Positions 28,469 through 36,395 of a stretch of 64,000 nucleotides of DNA are shown here, piece by piece. The notes beneath the pieces are model-generated. The model was not told the origin of the DNA and made no database searches. It saw nothing but the letters and a program-made list of their open reading frames with translations. This DNA is from JADLGL01 sp963667605 (lineage in GTDB: Bacteria > Pseudomonadota > Alphaproteobacteria > Rhizobiales > Kaistiaceae), in the NCBI GenBank assembly GCA_963667605.2, contig CAXXUZ010000002.1, positions 186,001-250,000 of the forward strand, written 5' to 3'. Within the stretch, counting starts at the first letter, position 1. Every line of letters begins with the position of its first letter. The translations under genes and the position numbers were made by a program.

Positions 28469-29000
28469 TCCGTCGCTGATCAAGCAGCTGATCCGCACGA
28501 TTCCGGACTATCCGAAGCCCGGGGTCCAATTCCGTGACGTCACCACATTGATGGCCGATCCGGTTGGGTTTAGCGCTTCGATCGATGGGCTGCTGGCACC
28601 GTTTCAGAATGCCGGGGTCGATTGCGTCGTCGGCATCGAGGCGAGGGGGTTTATTCTCGCCGGTGCGGTAGCGCACGAACTTGGCCGCGGTTTCATCCCC
28701 ATCCGCAAGAAGGGCAAGCTGCCGGGCAAGACGATTGGGCTGGACTACAAGCTCGAATATGGCCTCGACGCGATCGAAATGCACATTGATGTCATCCAGC
28801 CCGGCGAGCGGGTGCTGCTGGTCGACGATCTCATCGCCACCGGCGGCACTGCCGAGGCGGCGGCGAAGCTGATAGAGATGTCTGGCGGCGAGCTGGTAGC
28901 GGCAACCTTCATCGTCGATCTCCCCGATCTCGGCGGCTCGGAGCGGCTGAGACAAGCCGACATCGATGTTCACAGGCTAGTATCTTTCGAGGGCGATTGA
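28455..29000 (+). CDS. apt: Adenine phosphoribosyltransferase
   Basis: Salvages adenine to AMP with PRPP; cytoplasmic. At 181 residues, standard length. Seen: FRDVTTLMADP near 23-33, GIEARGFILAGAVA near 57-70, and the PRPP loop VLLVDDLIATGGTAEA near 118-133. The start at the ATG at 28455 gives the usual N terminus (MAFLDPSLIKQLIRTIPDYPKPG) and lies within the end of the upstream gene; a longer in-frame start at 28419 is less likely. Intact. Confidence 0.96.
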   Translation: MAFLDPSLIKQLIRTIPDYPKPGVQFRDVTTLMADPVGFSASIDGLLAPFQNAGVDCVVGIEARGFILAGAVAHELGRGFIPIRKKGKLPGKTIGLDYKLEYGLDAIEMHIDVIQPGERVLLVDDLIATGGTAEAAAKLIEMSGGELVAATFIVDLPDLGGSERLRQADIDVHRLVSFEGD

Positions 29001-29052
29001 GCGAGCGATAAGCTTGCCGTCCCGCCGTCCAAAATCCTGATTGAGGCCAATA

Positions 29053-29724
29053 ATGAACGAATTCGCATTCCTGATCGGCTATCGCCATGTCTCGACCTGG
29101 TCGCTGCGCGGCTGGCTGATCATGCGCAAGACCGGCGTCCCGTTCGAGGAGGTGCTGATCCGCTACCGGCTGCCCGAGCACAAAGCGCGGCTCACGGCGA
29201 TGAGCCCGACCTCAAAGGTGCCGCTCCTCATTCATGAACGAGACGATCAGACAGTGAAGGTGTGGGATTCGATTGCGATCGGCGAATATCTTGCCGAGTT
29301 GGTTCCCGAGCAACGGCTGTGGCCTGAGGATCCGGTGGCACGGGCGCTGGCGCGGTCGATCTCGGCCGAGATGCATTCCAGCTTCCGCCCGCTCCGTGAC
29401 CGGCTCGATATGAATCTCCTCGGCCGGGTCGAAGGCGTTTCGGTTAGCGATGCGCCGGTGGCGAGCGATATCAGAAGGGTGCAGCAGATCTGGACCGAAT
29501 GCCGCGAGAGCTATGGCGAGAACGGCGGCGGACCTTATCTATTCGGCCATTTCACCATCGCCGACGCGATGTATGCGCCGGTGGCGACACGGTTCCGCAC
29601 CTATGGCGTCGAGCTTGAGCCGGTGGCGCAGATCTATGCCGAAGCAATCCTCGCCGATGAGGACATGCGGGCATGGGAAGATGCGGCTCGCAACGAGGAC
29701 CCGCCCGAGCCGAAGCCGAACTGA
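29053..29724 (+). CDS. Glutathione S-transferase family protein
   Basis: A 223-residue protein with a thioredoxin-like N-terminal domain and a helical C-terminal domain. The start STWSLRGWLIMRKTGVPFEEVLI resembles YfcF/maleylacetoacetate isomerase-like GSTs, with Ser as the probable catalytic residue (near 13-15). SKVPLLIHERDDQTVKVWDSIAIGEYLAEL holds the cis-Pro and Glu-Ser-like glutathione site, here D-S. The later FGHFTIADAMYAPVATRF is the N-capping motif of the family. The ATG at 29053 is preferred over the TTG at 29041. Substrate unknown. Confidence 0.92.
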   Translation: MNEFAFLIGYRHVSTWSLRGWLIMRKTGVPFEEVLIRYRLPEHKARLTAMSPTSKVPLLIHERDDQTVKVWDSIAIGEYLAELVPEQRLWPEDPVARALARSISAEMHSSFRPLRDRLDMNLLGRVEGVSVSDAPVASDIRRVQQIWTECRESYGENGGGPYLFGHFTIADAMYAPVATRFRTYGVELEPVAQIYAEAILADEDMRAWEDAARNEDPPEPKPN

Positions 29725-29734
29725 GGGGCGAGGG

Positions 29735-30178
29735 TTGGCCAGCGTAACGATCGCAACTTCGATCAAAGCGTCCGTGGACGACGTTTGGGGCCTTCTTTGC
29801 TAGGTCAATCGCTATCCCAAATGGGATGCGTTCGTGAATGAGATTGTGTCGGCGTCGAACCCGCGGCTGAAGGCCGGCAGCACCTATCTCGAGCGATCCG
29901 GGCTGCAGAAGAGCGAGTGGAGAGTCACGGTCTTCGACGCACCGAAGAGGCAGGTCCATGTCGGCCGGGTGGGTTTCATGGGCGATGTTATTCGAGAGTT
30001 CCGAGTCGAGCCCGACGGCGAGGGCGCGACGCTACGGCAGACGATCTCATTCACCATCATGCCCGGCTTCACCCGGCCGTTCGGCTGGCTGGCGGAAGAG
30101 CTGTTCGTCAAGCGGATGGTGCGCAAACGGCTGGTGCAGAGCTGCGAGGGGGCGAAGGGGTTGTTGGAGGGGGAGTAA
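29735..30178 (+). pseudogene. SRPBCC (START-like) protein with an in-frame stop
   Basis: Reading from the TTG at 29735 (after GAGGG) gives MASVTIATSIKASVDDVWGLLC, the usual N terminus of a polyketide cyclase/START-like lipid-binding protein. Then a TAG at 29801-29803 interrupts the first helix, and the same frame continues with VNRYPKWDAFVNEIV to the stop at 30178 (about 147 codons in total). The downstream part matches the SRPBCC pattern, including TISFTIMPGFTRPFGWLAEELF. One nonsense change breaks it. A shorter protein starting at 29834 would lack the first strand and helix. It may be a pseudogene or a base-call error. Confidence 0.78.
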
Positions 30179-30205
30179 GGTCCCCGCCAGGGCTTCTTCT
30201 GCCCC

Positions 30206-31303
30206 TCACACCCCGAACTTGATCAGCAGCACATCGCCGTCGGCGACGACGTAATCCTTGCCCTCGTCGCGGGCCTTGCCGGCATCCTTGGCCGGCTGCT
30301 CGCCGCCTAGGCCAACAAAATCGTCATAGGCGATGGTCTGGGCGCGAATGAAACCGCGTTCGAAATCGGTGTGGATAGCGCCGGCGGCTTGCGGCGCTCT
30401 GGTGCCACGATCGACTGTCCAGGCATGCGTTTCCTTCGGCCCGGCGGTGAAGAAGGTGACGAGGCCGAGGAGCTCGTAGCCGGCGCGGATCAGCCGGTCG
30501 AGGCCAGGCTCTTCCAGTTCGAGCGTGGCCAGATATTCGACCTGCTCGTCCGGATCGAGCTGGGCAATCTCGGCTTCGATCGCCGCCGAGATGACGACGA
30601 TGCCGGCGCCATCGGCCTTGGCCTTCTCCGCGACGGCAGCCGAGAAGGCGTTGCCGGTGGCCGCCGAGCCCTCGTCGACATTGCAGACATAGAGCACCGG
30701 TTTGGCGGTGAGGAGCTGGAGGCCGTCAAACAGCGGGGCATTCTCGGGCGTTACCTCAAGGAGCCCCGCCGGCTGGCCATTCCGCAGGAGGTCGAGTGCG
30801 CCGCGCATCACCGGCACCAATTGCTTGGCCTCCTTGTCGCCGGTGGCGGCCCTCTTCTCCAGCGACACGATCCGGCGTTCCAGGCTCTCAAGGTCAGCCA
30901 GCATCAGCTCGGTCTCGACCGTTTCGGCATCGGCGACCGGGTCAATCCGGCCCTCGACATGGGTGACGTCTTCCTCCTCGAAGCAGCGCAGCACATGGGC
31001 GATGGCGTCGACCTCGCGGATATTGCCGAGGAATTGGTTGCCGAGGCCTTCTCCCTTGGAAGCGCCGCGAACGAGACCGGCAATGTCGACGAAAACTATA
31101 CGGGTCGGGACGATCTGGGCCGATTTTGCGAACGCGGCGATCGTCTCAAGCCGCGGGTCGGGAACGGCGACATCGCCGGTGTTGGGCTCGATGGTGCAGA
31201 ACGGATAGTTTGCCGCCTGCGCCGCCGCGGTCTTGGTCAGCGCGTTGAAGAGGGTCGATTTGCCGACATTGGGAAGGCCGACGATGCCGCATTTGAAACC
31301 CAT
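30206..31303 (-). CDS. ychF: Redox-regulated ATPase/GTPase YchF (OBG-like)
   Basis: Universal P-loop protein of the TRAFAC class that binds ribosomes and hydrolyses ATP rather than GTP. At 365 residues: G1 GLPNVGKST near 8-16, G2/G3 with FVDIAGLV near 71-78, G4 variant NVDE near 203-206, a coiled-coil region near 130-160, and the C-terminal TGS domain with RGTRAPQAAGAIHTDFERGFIRA. The start ATG at 31303 (MGFKCGIVGLPN) is canonical. The following genes on this strand (pth, rplY, prs upstream) are often linked to ychF. Intact. Confidence 0.97.
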   Translation of the reverse strand: MGFKCGIVGLPNVGKSTLFNALTKTAAAQAANYPFCTIEPNTGDVAVPDPRLETIAAFAKSAQIVPTRIVFVDIAGLVRGASKGEGLGNQFLGNIREVDAIAHVLRCFEEEDVTHVEGRIDPVADAETVETELMLADLESLERRIVSLEKRAATGDKEAKQLVPVMRGALDLLRNGQPAGLLEVTPENAPLFDGLQLLTAKPVLYVCNVDEGSAATGNAFSAAVAEKAKADGAGIVVISAAIEAEIAQLDPDEQVEYLATLELEEPGLDRLIRAGYELLGLVTFFTAGPKETHAWTVDRGTRAPQAAGAIHTDFERGFIRAQTIAYDDFVGLGGEQPAKDAGKARDEGKDYVVADGDVLLIKFGV

Positions 31304-31315
31304 CGCAACGCTGCT

Positions 31316-31837
31316 CTACGAAGCGCCAGAGGGCGGCGGGATGCGGGGCAGCCAGCGCGGAACCCCGGCGCTATAGGCTCCGTAGGCGTCGCCATAGGAG
31401 CGGCGCAGGCCCGGCTCCTCGGCCAGCACCACAAAGAGATGAAACACCAGCCAGACTCCGGTGCCATAAAGGAGCAAGGTGACACTCCCGAACAGGATGG
31501 CTTGCGCCAAGATCACGCCGATGACGCCGACATACATCGGGTTGCGGAAATAGCGATAGGCGCCGCGGACGACCATGCGCGTGGTCGGCATCCACGGCAT
31601 CGGCGTGCCGTTTCCCTCAGTGACCAGGCGGGTGAAGGAGTCGATCAAGAGGAAGAGGCTGCCGGCGATGATCACGGCACCCAACCCGATTTGAAAGCCG
31701 GCGAAGTAGGGGCTTACCGTTGGCAAGGCCCAGTCGGTGATCAGCCACGGCACCAGCCCGGCGACAATTCCGGGGGCGAGGATGAAGAACACAATAGTCG
31801 CGGTCGCGGCGTTGGACTGTCTCATCGTCTCAGCCAC
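31316..31837 (-). CDS. Isoprenylcysteine carboxyl methyltransferase-like membrane protein
   Basis: A 173-residue membrane protein with four to five helices. Seen: GAYRYFRNPMYVGVIGVILAQAILF near 93-117 (the RNPxY motif of the ICMT/phospholipid methyltransferase superfamily) and EEPGLRRSYGDAYGAYSAGVPRWLPR near 140-165 (the E-x-x-L-x-x-x-F/Y-G-x-x-Y-x-x-Y motif). These form the SAM-binding pocket at the membrane face. The acceptor substrate in bacteria is usually unknown. It sits 12 bp from the ychF start on the same strand. Intact. Confidence 0.88.
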   Translation of the reverse strand: MAETMRQSNAATATIVFFILAPGIVAGLVPWLITDWALPTVSPYFAGFQIGLGAVIIAGSLFLLIDSFTRLVTEGNGTPMPWMPTTRMVVRGAYRYFRNPMYVGVIGVILAQAILFGSVTLLLYGTGVWLVFHLFVVLAEEPGLRRSYGDAYGAYSAGVPRWLPRIPPPSGAS

Positions 31838-31873
31838 GGTTGACTGTGCTGGTCGTGTTTGAACGGTGGCCGG

Positions 31874-32569
31874 TCATTTACCACCAAACAGCTGGCGGAG
31901 TCGGGCGAAAGGTCCGGCGCTTGGCTGATGATCTGATTCCGGTTCTGACGCTTGCGCTTTGTTTACGCTCGGCTTTTTCTTCTTCGCGGGCTTAGCCACG
32001 GGGTCGGCCAAGGCGAGATGGAGCCGATTGGCGAACAGGGAGTCCTTGCCCTCAACCAACAGCGGCGCATTGTCGGCAATGGCGCCAAGCAGCGGAGTTA
32101 GCCAATCAGCATCGGCCTTGGCGAAATCGTGCAGCACGTATCGGGTGACCCGGTCGCGGTGGCCGGGATGGCCGATGCCGATCCTGAGACGGCGATAATC
32201 CGGCCCCAGGTGAGCGGTCACCGAGCGGAGGCCATTATGTCCCGCGCCGCCGCCGCCGGTCTTGATCCGTGTCTTGCCCGGGGCAAGATCGAGCTCATCA
32301 TGGATGACGACCACATCGGAAGCACCAAGCTTGTAAAAACGCACCGCTTCGCCGACCGCGCGGCCGGACTCGTTCATGTATGTGGTCGGCTTCAGCAACA
32401 GAACCTTCTCGTGCCCGAATTGGCTCTCGGCCAGTTCAGCGCTAAATCGTTTTCGCCAGGCAGTAAATTGACGGCCGCGGTGGATAGCGTCGACGGCCAT
32501 GGCGCCGACATTGTGCCGGTGGCCAGCATATTCTGGGCCGGGATTGCCTAGTCCGACGATCAGCAGCAT
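31874..32569 (-). CDS. pth: Peptidyl-tRNA hydrolase
   Basis: Releases peptides from prematurely detached peptidyl-tRNA. At 231 residues it is longer than the usual 190-200 because of a C-terminal extension rich in Lys, Ser and Pro (about 185-231), common in Alphaproteobacteria. Seen: LGNPGPEYAGHRHNVG near 7-22 with the catalytic His and Asn, KPTTYMNESG near 61-70, and HDELDLAPGKTRIKTGGGGAGHNGLRS near 93-118. The ATG at 32569 is canonical. It lies 57 bp after rplY, the standard pairing. Intact. Confidence 0.97.
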   Translation of the reverse strand: MLLIVGLGNPGPEYAGHRHNVGAMAVDAIHRGRQFTAWRKRFSAELAESQFGHEKVLLLKPTTYMNESGRAVGEAVRFYKLGASDVVVIHDELDLAPGKTRIKTGGGGAGHNGLRSVTAHLGPDYRRLRIGIGHPGHRDRVTRYVLHDFAKADADWLTPLLGAIADNAPLLVEGKDSLFANRLHLALADPVAKPAKKKKPSVNKAQASEPESDHQPSAGPFARLRQLFGGK

Positions 32570-32626
32570 TGCGCGGGGTCCTGAACCGAAGCGCCGCCGG
32601 CTGCCAATCGTTGCGCGTCGAAGCTT

Positions 32627-33322
32627 CTATTCGCCTTCGGTCTTCTCGGCCTCGGTCGCGGTCTCTCCAGCTTCCGCCCCGGCCTCTTCGGCCTCGGCCT
32701 CTGCCGCGGCGGCTGCTGCAGCGGCGGCCTCGGCCTCGGCCAGCTCTTCCTTAAGGCCGGCTGGCGCGGCGATTGTGGCGATGGTGAAGTCGCGGTCGCG
32801 GATGGTCGGCTCGACCCGGTCGGGCAGCGATACCGCCGAAATATGAACTGAATCGTTGATGTCGAGACCGGCGAGATCGCAGACGATCTGGTTTGGAATT
32901 TCTTCCGCCGGACAGGTCACCTCAATCGCGTGGCGCACCACGTTGAGAACACCGCCTCGCTTCAGACCGGGCGATTCCTCCTCGTTGATGAAATGCACCG
33001 GGATCTCGACGGTGAGAATCGAAGCGGCAGTGATTCTGAGAAAATCGACATGGAGCGGCATGTCACGGAGCGGATCGAGCTGATAGTCGCGCGGAATGAC
33101 CCGGATTGCCTTGCCTTCCACATCGAGAGTGATGACGCTGGTCAAGAAACCGCCGCCAAGAATGCGGCGGCTGACTTCTACAAAAGGCAAGGCGACGGGC
33201 AGCGGCGGCTCGGATCCGCCATAGACGATGCCGGGGACTTTGCCGTTGCCGCGGACTGCTCGGGCACCGCCCGTGCCGGAGGGTTCGCGCGTCGTCGCCG
33301 AGAGCTCAAGAGGCGCGCCCAT
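32627..33322 (-). CDS. rplY: 50S ribosomal protein L25/general stress protein Ctc
   Basis: Binds 5S rRNA in the large subunit. At 231 residues it is the long Ctc form: an L25 domain (about 1-90; TTREPSGTGGARAVRGNGKVPGIVYGG), a second beta domain (about 95-185), and an alanine/glutamate-rich tail (AEAEAAAAAAAAEAEAEEAG). The start at the ATG at 33322 has GGAG 10 bp upstream and gives the family N terminus (MGAPLELSATTRE); the frame is open 16 codons further but without resemblance. Intact. Confidence 0.96.
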   Translation of the reverse strand: MGAPLELSATTREPSGTGGARAVRGNGKVPGIVYGGSEPPLPVALPFVEVSRRILGGGFLTSVITLDVEGKAIRVIPRDYQLDPLRDMPLHVDFLRITAASILTVEIPVHFINEEESPGLKRGGVLNVVRHAIEVTCPAEEIPNQIVCDLAGLDINDSVHISAVSLPDRVEPTIRDRDFTIATIAAPAGLKEELAEAEAAAAAAAAAEAEAEEAGAEAGETATEAEKTEGE

Positions 33323-33448
33323 GGTGCATTTCTCCAAGAAGATCAAACGGTCCGATCGCGGCCGCGCCACCGGTGCCCGGCGGTCGAGCCGCGGCAGCAG
33401 GGGCGCTTATAAGCGAGCGCTCGGAGCCGCGCAACTGCCGGTCGGCCG

Positions 33449-34411
33449 CTAGTCGAACAGGCTTGAGACCGACTCCTCGGCGGCAGTACGGCTGATTGCT
33501 TCGCCAATCAGGGGAGCGATCGGCAACACGCGAATATTGGGCGCTGCCAGAACCGCCGCGGTTGGCTGGATCGAGTCGGTGATCACCAATTCCTGCAGCG
33601 CCGAAGAAATCACCCTCGCCACGGCACCACCCGATAGCACGCCATGCGTGGTGTAGGCCCGCACCGAGGCGGCGCCAGTCTCGAGCAGAGCGGAGGCTGC
33701 GTTGCAGAGCGTGCCACCGGAATCGATTATGTCGTCGAACAGGATGCAATCCTTGTCGCGGACATCGCCGATGATGTTCATCACCTCCGACTCGCTGGGT
33801 CGCTCGCGGCGCTTGTCGACAATCGCCAGGGGCGCGTCGATGCGCTTGGCGAGCGCGCGGGCGCGCACGACACCGCCGACATCGGGCGAGACCACCATCA
33901 CATTGGCGATGTCGTTGTGCTCATGGATGTCGCGGGTCACCACCGGCGCCGAATAGAGATTGTCGGTCGGAATGTCGAAGAAGCCTTGGATTTGTCCGGC
34001 ATGGAGATCAAGTGTCAGTACTCGGTCGGTACCGGCGCGGGTAATGAGATTGGCGACCAGTTTGGCTGAAATCGGGGTTCTCGGCCCCGGCTTCCGGTCT
34101 TGTCGAGCATAACCGAAATAGGGCAGCACGGCTGTGATCCGGCGGGCCGAGGCGCGGCGGAGCGCGTCGATGATGATCAGCAACTCCATCAAATGATCAT
34201 TGGCAGGATAGCTGGTCGACTGGATCGCGAAGACGTCCTCGCCGCGAACATTCTCCTGCACCTCGACGAAGATCTCCTGATCGGCGAAGCGACGCACAAG
34301 ACATTTGGCGAGGGGGAGACCGAGATGGCCGGCGATCGCTTCGGCAAGGGCGCGATTCGAGTTGCCGGCCACCAGCTTCGTCGCGCGCTTGTCGCTCACC
34401 GGATCGGCCAT
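33449..34411 (-). CDS. prs: Ribose-phosphate pyrophosphokinase
   Basis: Makes PRPP from ribose 5-phosphate and ATP, feeding purine, pyrimidine, His and Trp synthesis and the apt reaction. About 320 residues. Seen: NRALAEAIAGHLGLPLAKCLVRRFADQEIFVEV near 18-50, FGYARQDRKPGPRTPISAKL (catalytic flexible loop region) near 99-118, the metal-binding DLHAGQIQGFFD near 133-144, and the PRPP loop LFDDIIDSGGTL near 220-231. The start is either ATG 34411 or 34417; I prefer 34411 (MADPVSDKRATKLVAG) but the choice is uncertain. A hairpin lies just upstream. Intact. Confidence 0.95.
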   Translation of the reverse strand: MADPVSDKRATKLVAGNSNRALAEAIAGHLGLPLAKCLVRRFADQEIFVEVQENVRGEDVFAIQSTSYPANDHLMELLIIIDALRRASARRITAVLPYFGYARQDRKPGPRTPISAKLVANLITRAGTDRVLTLDLHAGQIQGFFDIPTDNLYSAPVVTRDIHEHNDIANVMVVSPDVGGVVRARALAKRIDAPLAIVDKRRERPSESEVMNIIGDVRDKDCILFDDIIDSGGTLCNAASALLETGAASVRAYTTHGVLSGGAVARVISSALQELVITDSIQPTAAVLAAPNIRVLPIAPLIGEAISRTAAEESVSSLFD

Positions 34412-34421
34412 CCTCATGCCG

Positions 34422-34438
34422 CCGGGCGAGGCGCCCGG
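34422..34438 (-). promoter_or_regulatory. Hairpin in the prs leader
   Basis: CCGGGCG-AGG-CGCCCGG: a perfect 7-bp GC stem with a 3-nt loop, ending 4-10 bases before the possible prs start codons on the minus strand. No U-run follows, so it is not a terminator for prs. It would cover the ribosome site region if formed in the mRNA. Role unknown. Confidence 0.5.
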
Positions 34439-34501
34439 TCTCATGGCTCAGCTTTTAACAATCAGCTTGTGTCAAGCGCAATCGCCCAGGGGCGCAAAGA
34501 T

Positions 34502-34966
34502 CTAAACGCCAACACTATTCTCAGCCAGCCAGTCCTCAAACTGGTCGAGCACGTCGTCAACAATGCGGACCGCCAGCGCGAAGCCGACGGCGTCCCAAGG
34601 ATCGGCTGGGACGGCAAACGAGGTCACTTGACCGCCGACGCGAAGCAAGCGACGCCCGAAATCATCCTCGAACTCAAAGACGTAGATTATCAACGTGCCG
34701 GCACCGCCGGCGACCACGGACAGATAGCCATAGATGCCGATGGTCCCCAGATGACCGGGTTCGAACGGGATCCCGCGGACCCAGGCCCGGTTGTCGAAGG
34801 TGGTATCGAAAAGCTCCTCGACCCAAGCAGGAACGTCCGGCATGTCGTGAAAGCTTAGGCTGATTTCGTCGGCGATTATGGGCTGGGGCGTTGGTTCAGA
34901 CGCCGTAATCGTCAACGTGCAACCGGCCAGCATCATCATTGAGAGAAGGGAAAGAACATGGATCAT
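34502..34966 (-). CDS. Unrecognised lipoprotein
   Basis: A 154-residue protein with a type II signal peptide: MIHVLSLLSMMMLAGC, where LAGC is the lipobox and Cys16 would be lipidated by the Lgt encoded nearby. The mature part has two segments that may form a small beta domain (GTIGIYGYLSVVAGGAGTLIIYVFEF) and a C-terminal amphipathic helix (VRIVDDVLDQFEDWL). The ATG at 34966 has AGGAG upstream. I do not recognise the family. It stands alone between prs and pgeF. Confidence 0.8.
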   Translation of the reverse strand: MIHVLSLLSMMMLAGCTLTITASEPTPQPIIADEISLSFHDMPDVPAWVEELFDTTFDNRAWVRGIPFEPGHLGTIGIYGYLSVVAGGAGTLIIYVFEFEDDFGRRLLRVGGQVTSFAVPADPWDAVGFALAVRIVDDVLDQFEDWLAENSVGV

Positions 34967-35046
34967 GGCCGGGACCACTCCTGTCACGTTTCAAGTCCCC
35001 CTCGGCCGACATTAGCGGCTAAAAGAGGCTTGATCCAGAACCGAGA

Positions 35047-35838
35047 TCAGCGAAGAACTATGGCCGAAATCATCCGGCCGTAATCGGCCTCGCCGCGATG
35101 GGTCGTTCGGCGAAACGAGAAGAACCGATCCTCATCGGCATAAGTGTCCAATCCGATCGGCGAAATTGTCGCCAGCTCCATCTGTCCAAGCTTTGCGACG
35201 AGATAGTCGACGAGCCCAAACTGGAAGCGGCCGGAGCGCTTGCCATGGGCAAAGAAGCGGTCATGAGATGGATCGTCGGTAGTGAATCGTTCGCGGAACT
35301 CCGGCCCGACCTCATAGGATTCTTGAGCGATCGTCGGTCCGATCGCGGCGCTTGTTCGATCTGGCCGCGCGCCCAGCGTCGTCATCGCCGCCACTGTCGC
35401 TTCAAGGATGCCCTTGCGGGCGCCGCCCCAACCGGCATGAGCGGCGCCGATCACCCCCGCCTCCGGATCGGCAAATAAGACCGGCGCGCAATCGGCGGTG
35501 CCGACGGCGATGGCAAGGCCGGCCGTCTTGGTGACGATTGCATCGGCTTCAGGCCGTTCTCCGGGAGGCCAGGCTTGTTCGACGATTGCAACATCGGCGC
35601 CGTGGACCTGATAGGGGGAAGCGAGGTGCTCGGCATCGACACGGAGCGCGGAGGCGGCGCGACCGCGATTGGCGAGAACGGTGTCACGGTCGTCGTCGGA
35701 GCCGATGCCGCAATTGAGACTGGCATAGACACCGCTGGAGAGGCCGCCGCGCCGGGTGAAGAAACCATGAACGACGCCAGGTACGGATGCAAGATGGCGT
35801 CCGACGAGCCGTTCTGGCTCGGATGGCTGTGCCATCAT
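35047..35838 (-). CDS. pgeF: Peptidoglycan editing factor PgeF (multicopper-polyphenol-oxidase-like)
   Basis: A 263-residue cytoplasmic Zn-dependent enzyme (formerly YfiH/laccase domain) that removes aberrant Ser-containing peptidoglycan precursors. Seen: GFFTRRGGLSSGVYASLNCG near 25-44, HGADVAIV near 79-86, ADAIVTKTAGLAIAVGTADCAPVLFADP near 98-125 (Cys ligand), and AHAGWGGARKGILEATV near 133-149 (His ligand). The ATG at 35838 is within ATGA shared with the DUF5946 stop, so the pair is coupled. Neighbours midA-like and lgt match the standard alphaproteobacterial order. Intact. Confidence 0.95.
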   Translation of the reverse strand: MMAQPSEPERLVGRHLASVPGVVHGFFTRRGGLSSGVYASLNCGIGSDDDRDTVLANRGRAASALRVDAEHLASPYQVHGADVAIVEQAWPPGERPEADAIVTKTAGLAIAVGTADCAPVLFADPEAGVIGAAHAGWGGARKGILEATVAAMTTLGARPDRTSAAIGPTIAQESYEVGPEFRERFTTDDPSHDRFFAHGKRSGRFQFGLVDYLVAKLGQMELATISPIGLDTYADEDRFFSFRRTTHRGEADYGRMISAIVLR

Positions 35839-36374
35839 TGGTAATCGTGCCTTCGGATCGGCGCGGCCGCCGCTTCATCCAGCCATTGACGAGCGATGCG
35901 GTGAAGCGAGCCATAGGCCGCCCAGACCTGCTTCGACCAATCTGCGACGGCGCTTGTGAAGGTCCCCGGATCTTCAATTTCGACGATGTCCGCGATCGTC
36001 GTCTCGCCGCGAAGCGCGGGGAGCTTCGGTTTGGCAATTATGACCGGCCCGTCGAGCCAGCGCCGCAGTGTGGGGTCGGGGAGGGCGGTGTCGCCGCCGC
36101 GCTGCAGTTGGTGGCACAGGCCGCAGAGATGGGCGGCGAGCGATTTGGCCGAGATGCAATAGCGATCGGGGTGCTGCAAGGCGTAGGTATCGACGATCAT
36201 GCCGTGAGCGCGGCCGAAGCGAATGTCGGTGAAACTGCGGCCGGTCATTTGCTGGAACAGCCTGCGACAGCCGCGGTCGCCGTCGACGATAGCAAGGCCA
36301 CAACCGGAGCAGCGACCAGTCGAATCTGTGTTGGTTGTGATGGGCATCGTAATCCGGTCGTCGAACTTCGACAC
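35835..36374 (-). CDS. DUF5946-like protein
   Basis: About 179 residues. Seen: CSGCGLAIVDGDRGCRRLFQQM near the start (a CxxC pair, perhaps zinc), then DTYALQHPDRYCISAKSLAAHLCGLC (conserved YALQHP motif with later Cys and His). These fit the uncharacterised DUF5946 family. The start is uncertain: a GTG at 36374 follows GGAGG at 5 nt and is my choice; a TTG at 36392 and an ATG at 36347 are alternatives. Translationally coupled to pgeF downstream and 21 bp or less from the methyltransferase stop upstream. Function unknown. Confidence 0.72.
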   Translation of the reverse strand: MSKFDDRITMPITTNTDSTGRCSGCGLAIVDGDRGCRRLFQQMTGRSFTDIRFGRAHGMIVDTYALQHPDRYCISAKSLAAHLCGLCHQLQRGGDTALPDPTLRRWLDGPVIIAKPKLPALRGETTIADIVEIEDPGTFTSAVADWSKQVWAAYGSLHRIARQWLDEAAAAPIRRHDYQ

Positions 36375-36395
36375 AGATTCCTCCGCGCTCAACTG

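Noticed and set aside
30371..31843. A 490-codon open frame on the plus strand
   Set aside because: It lies antisense to ychF and the ICMT-like gene, both of which have clear family motifs; GC-rich codon use keeps the opposite strand open.
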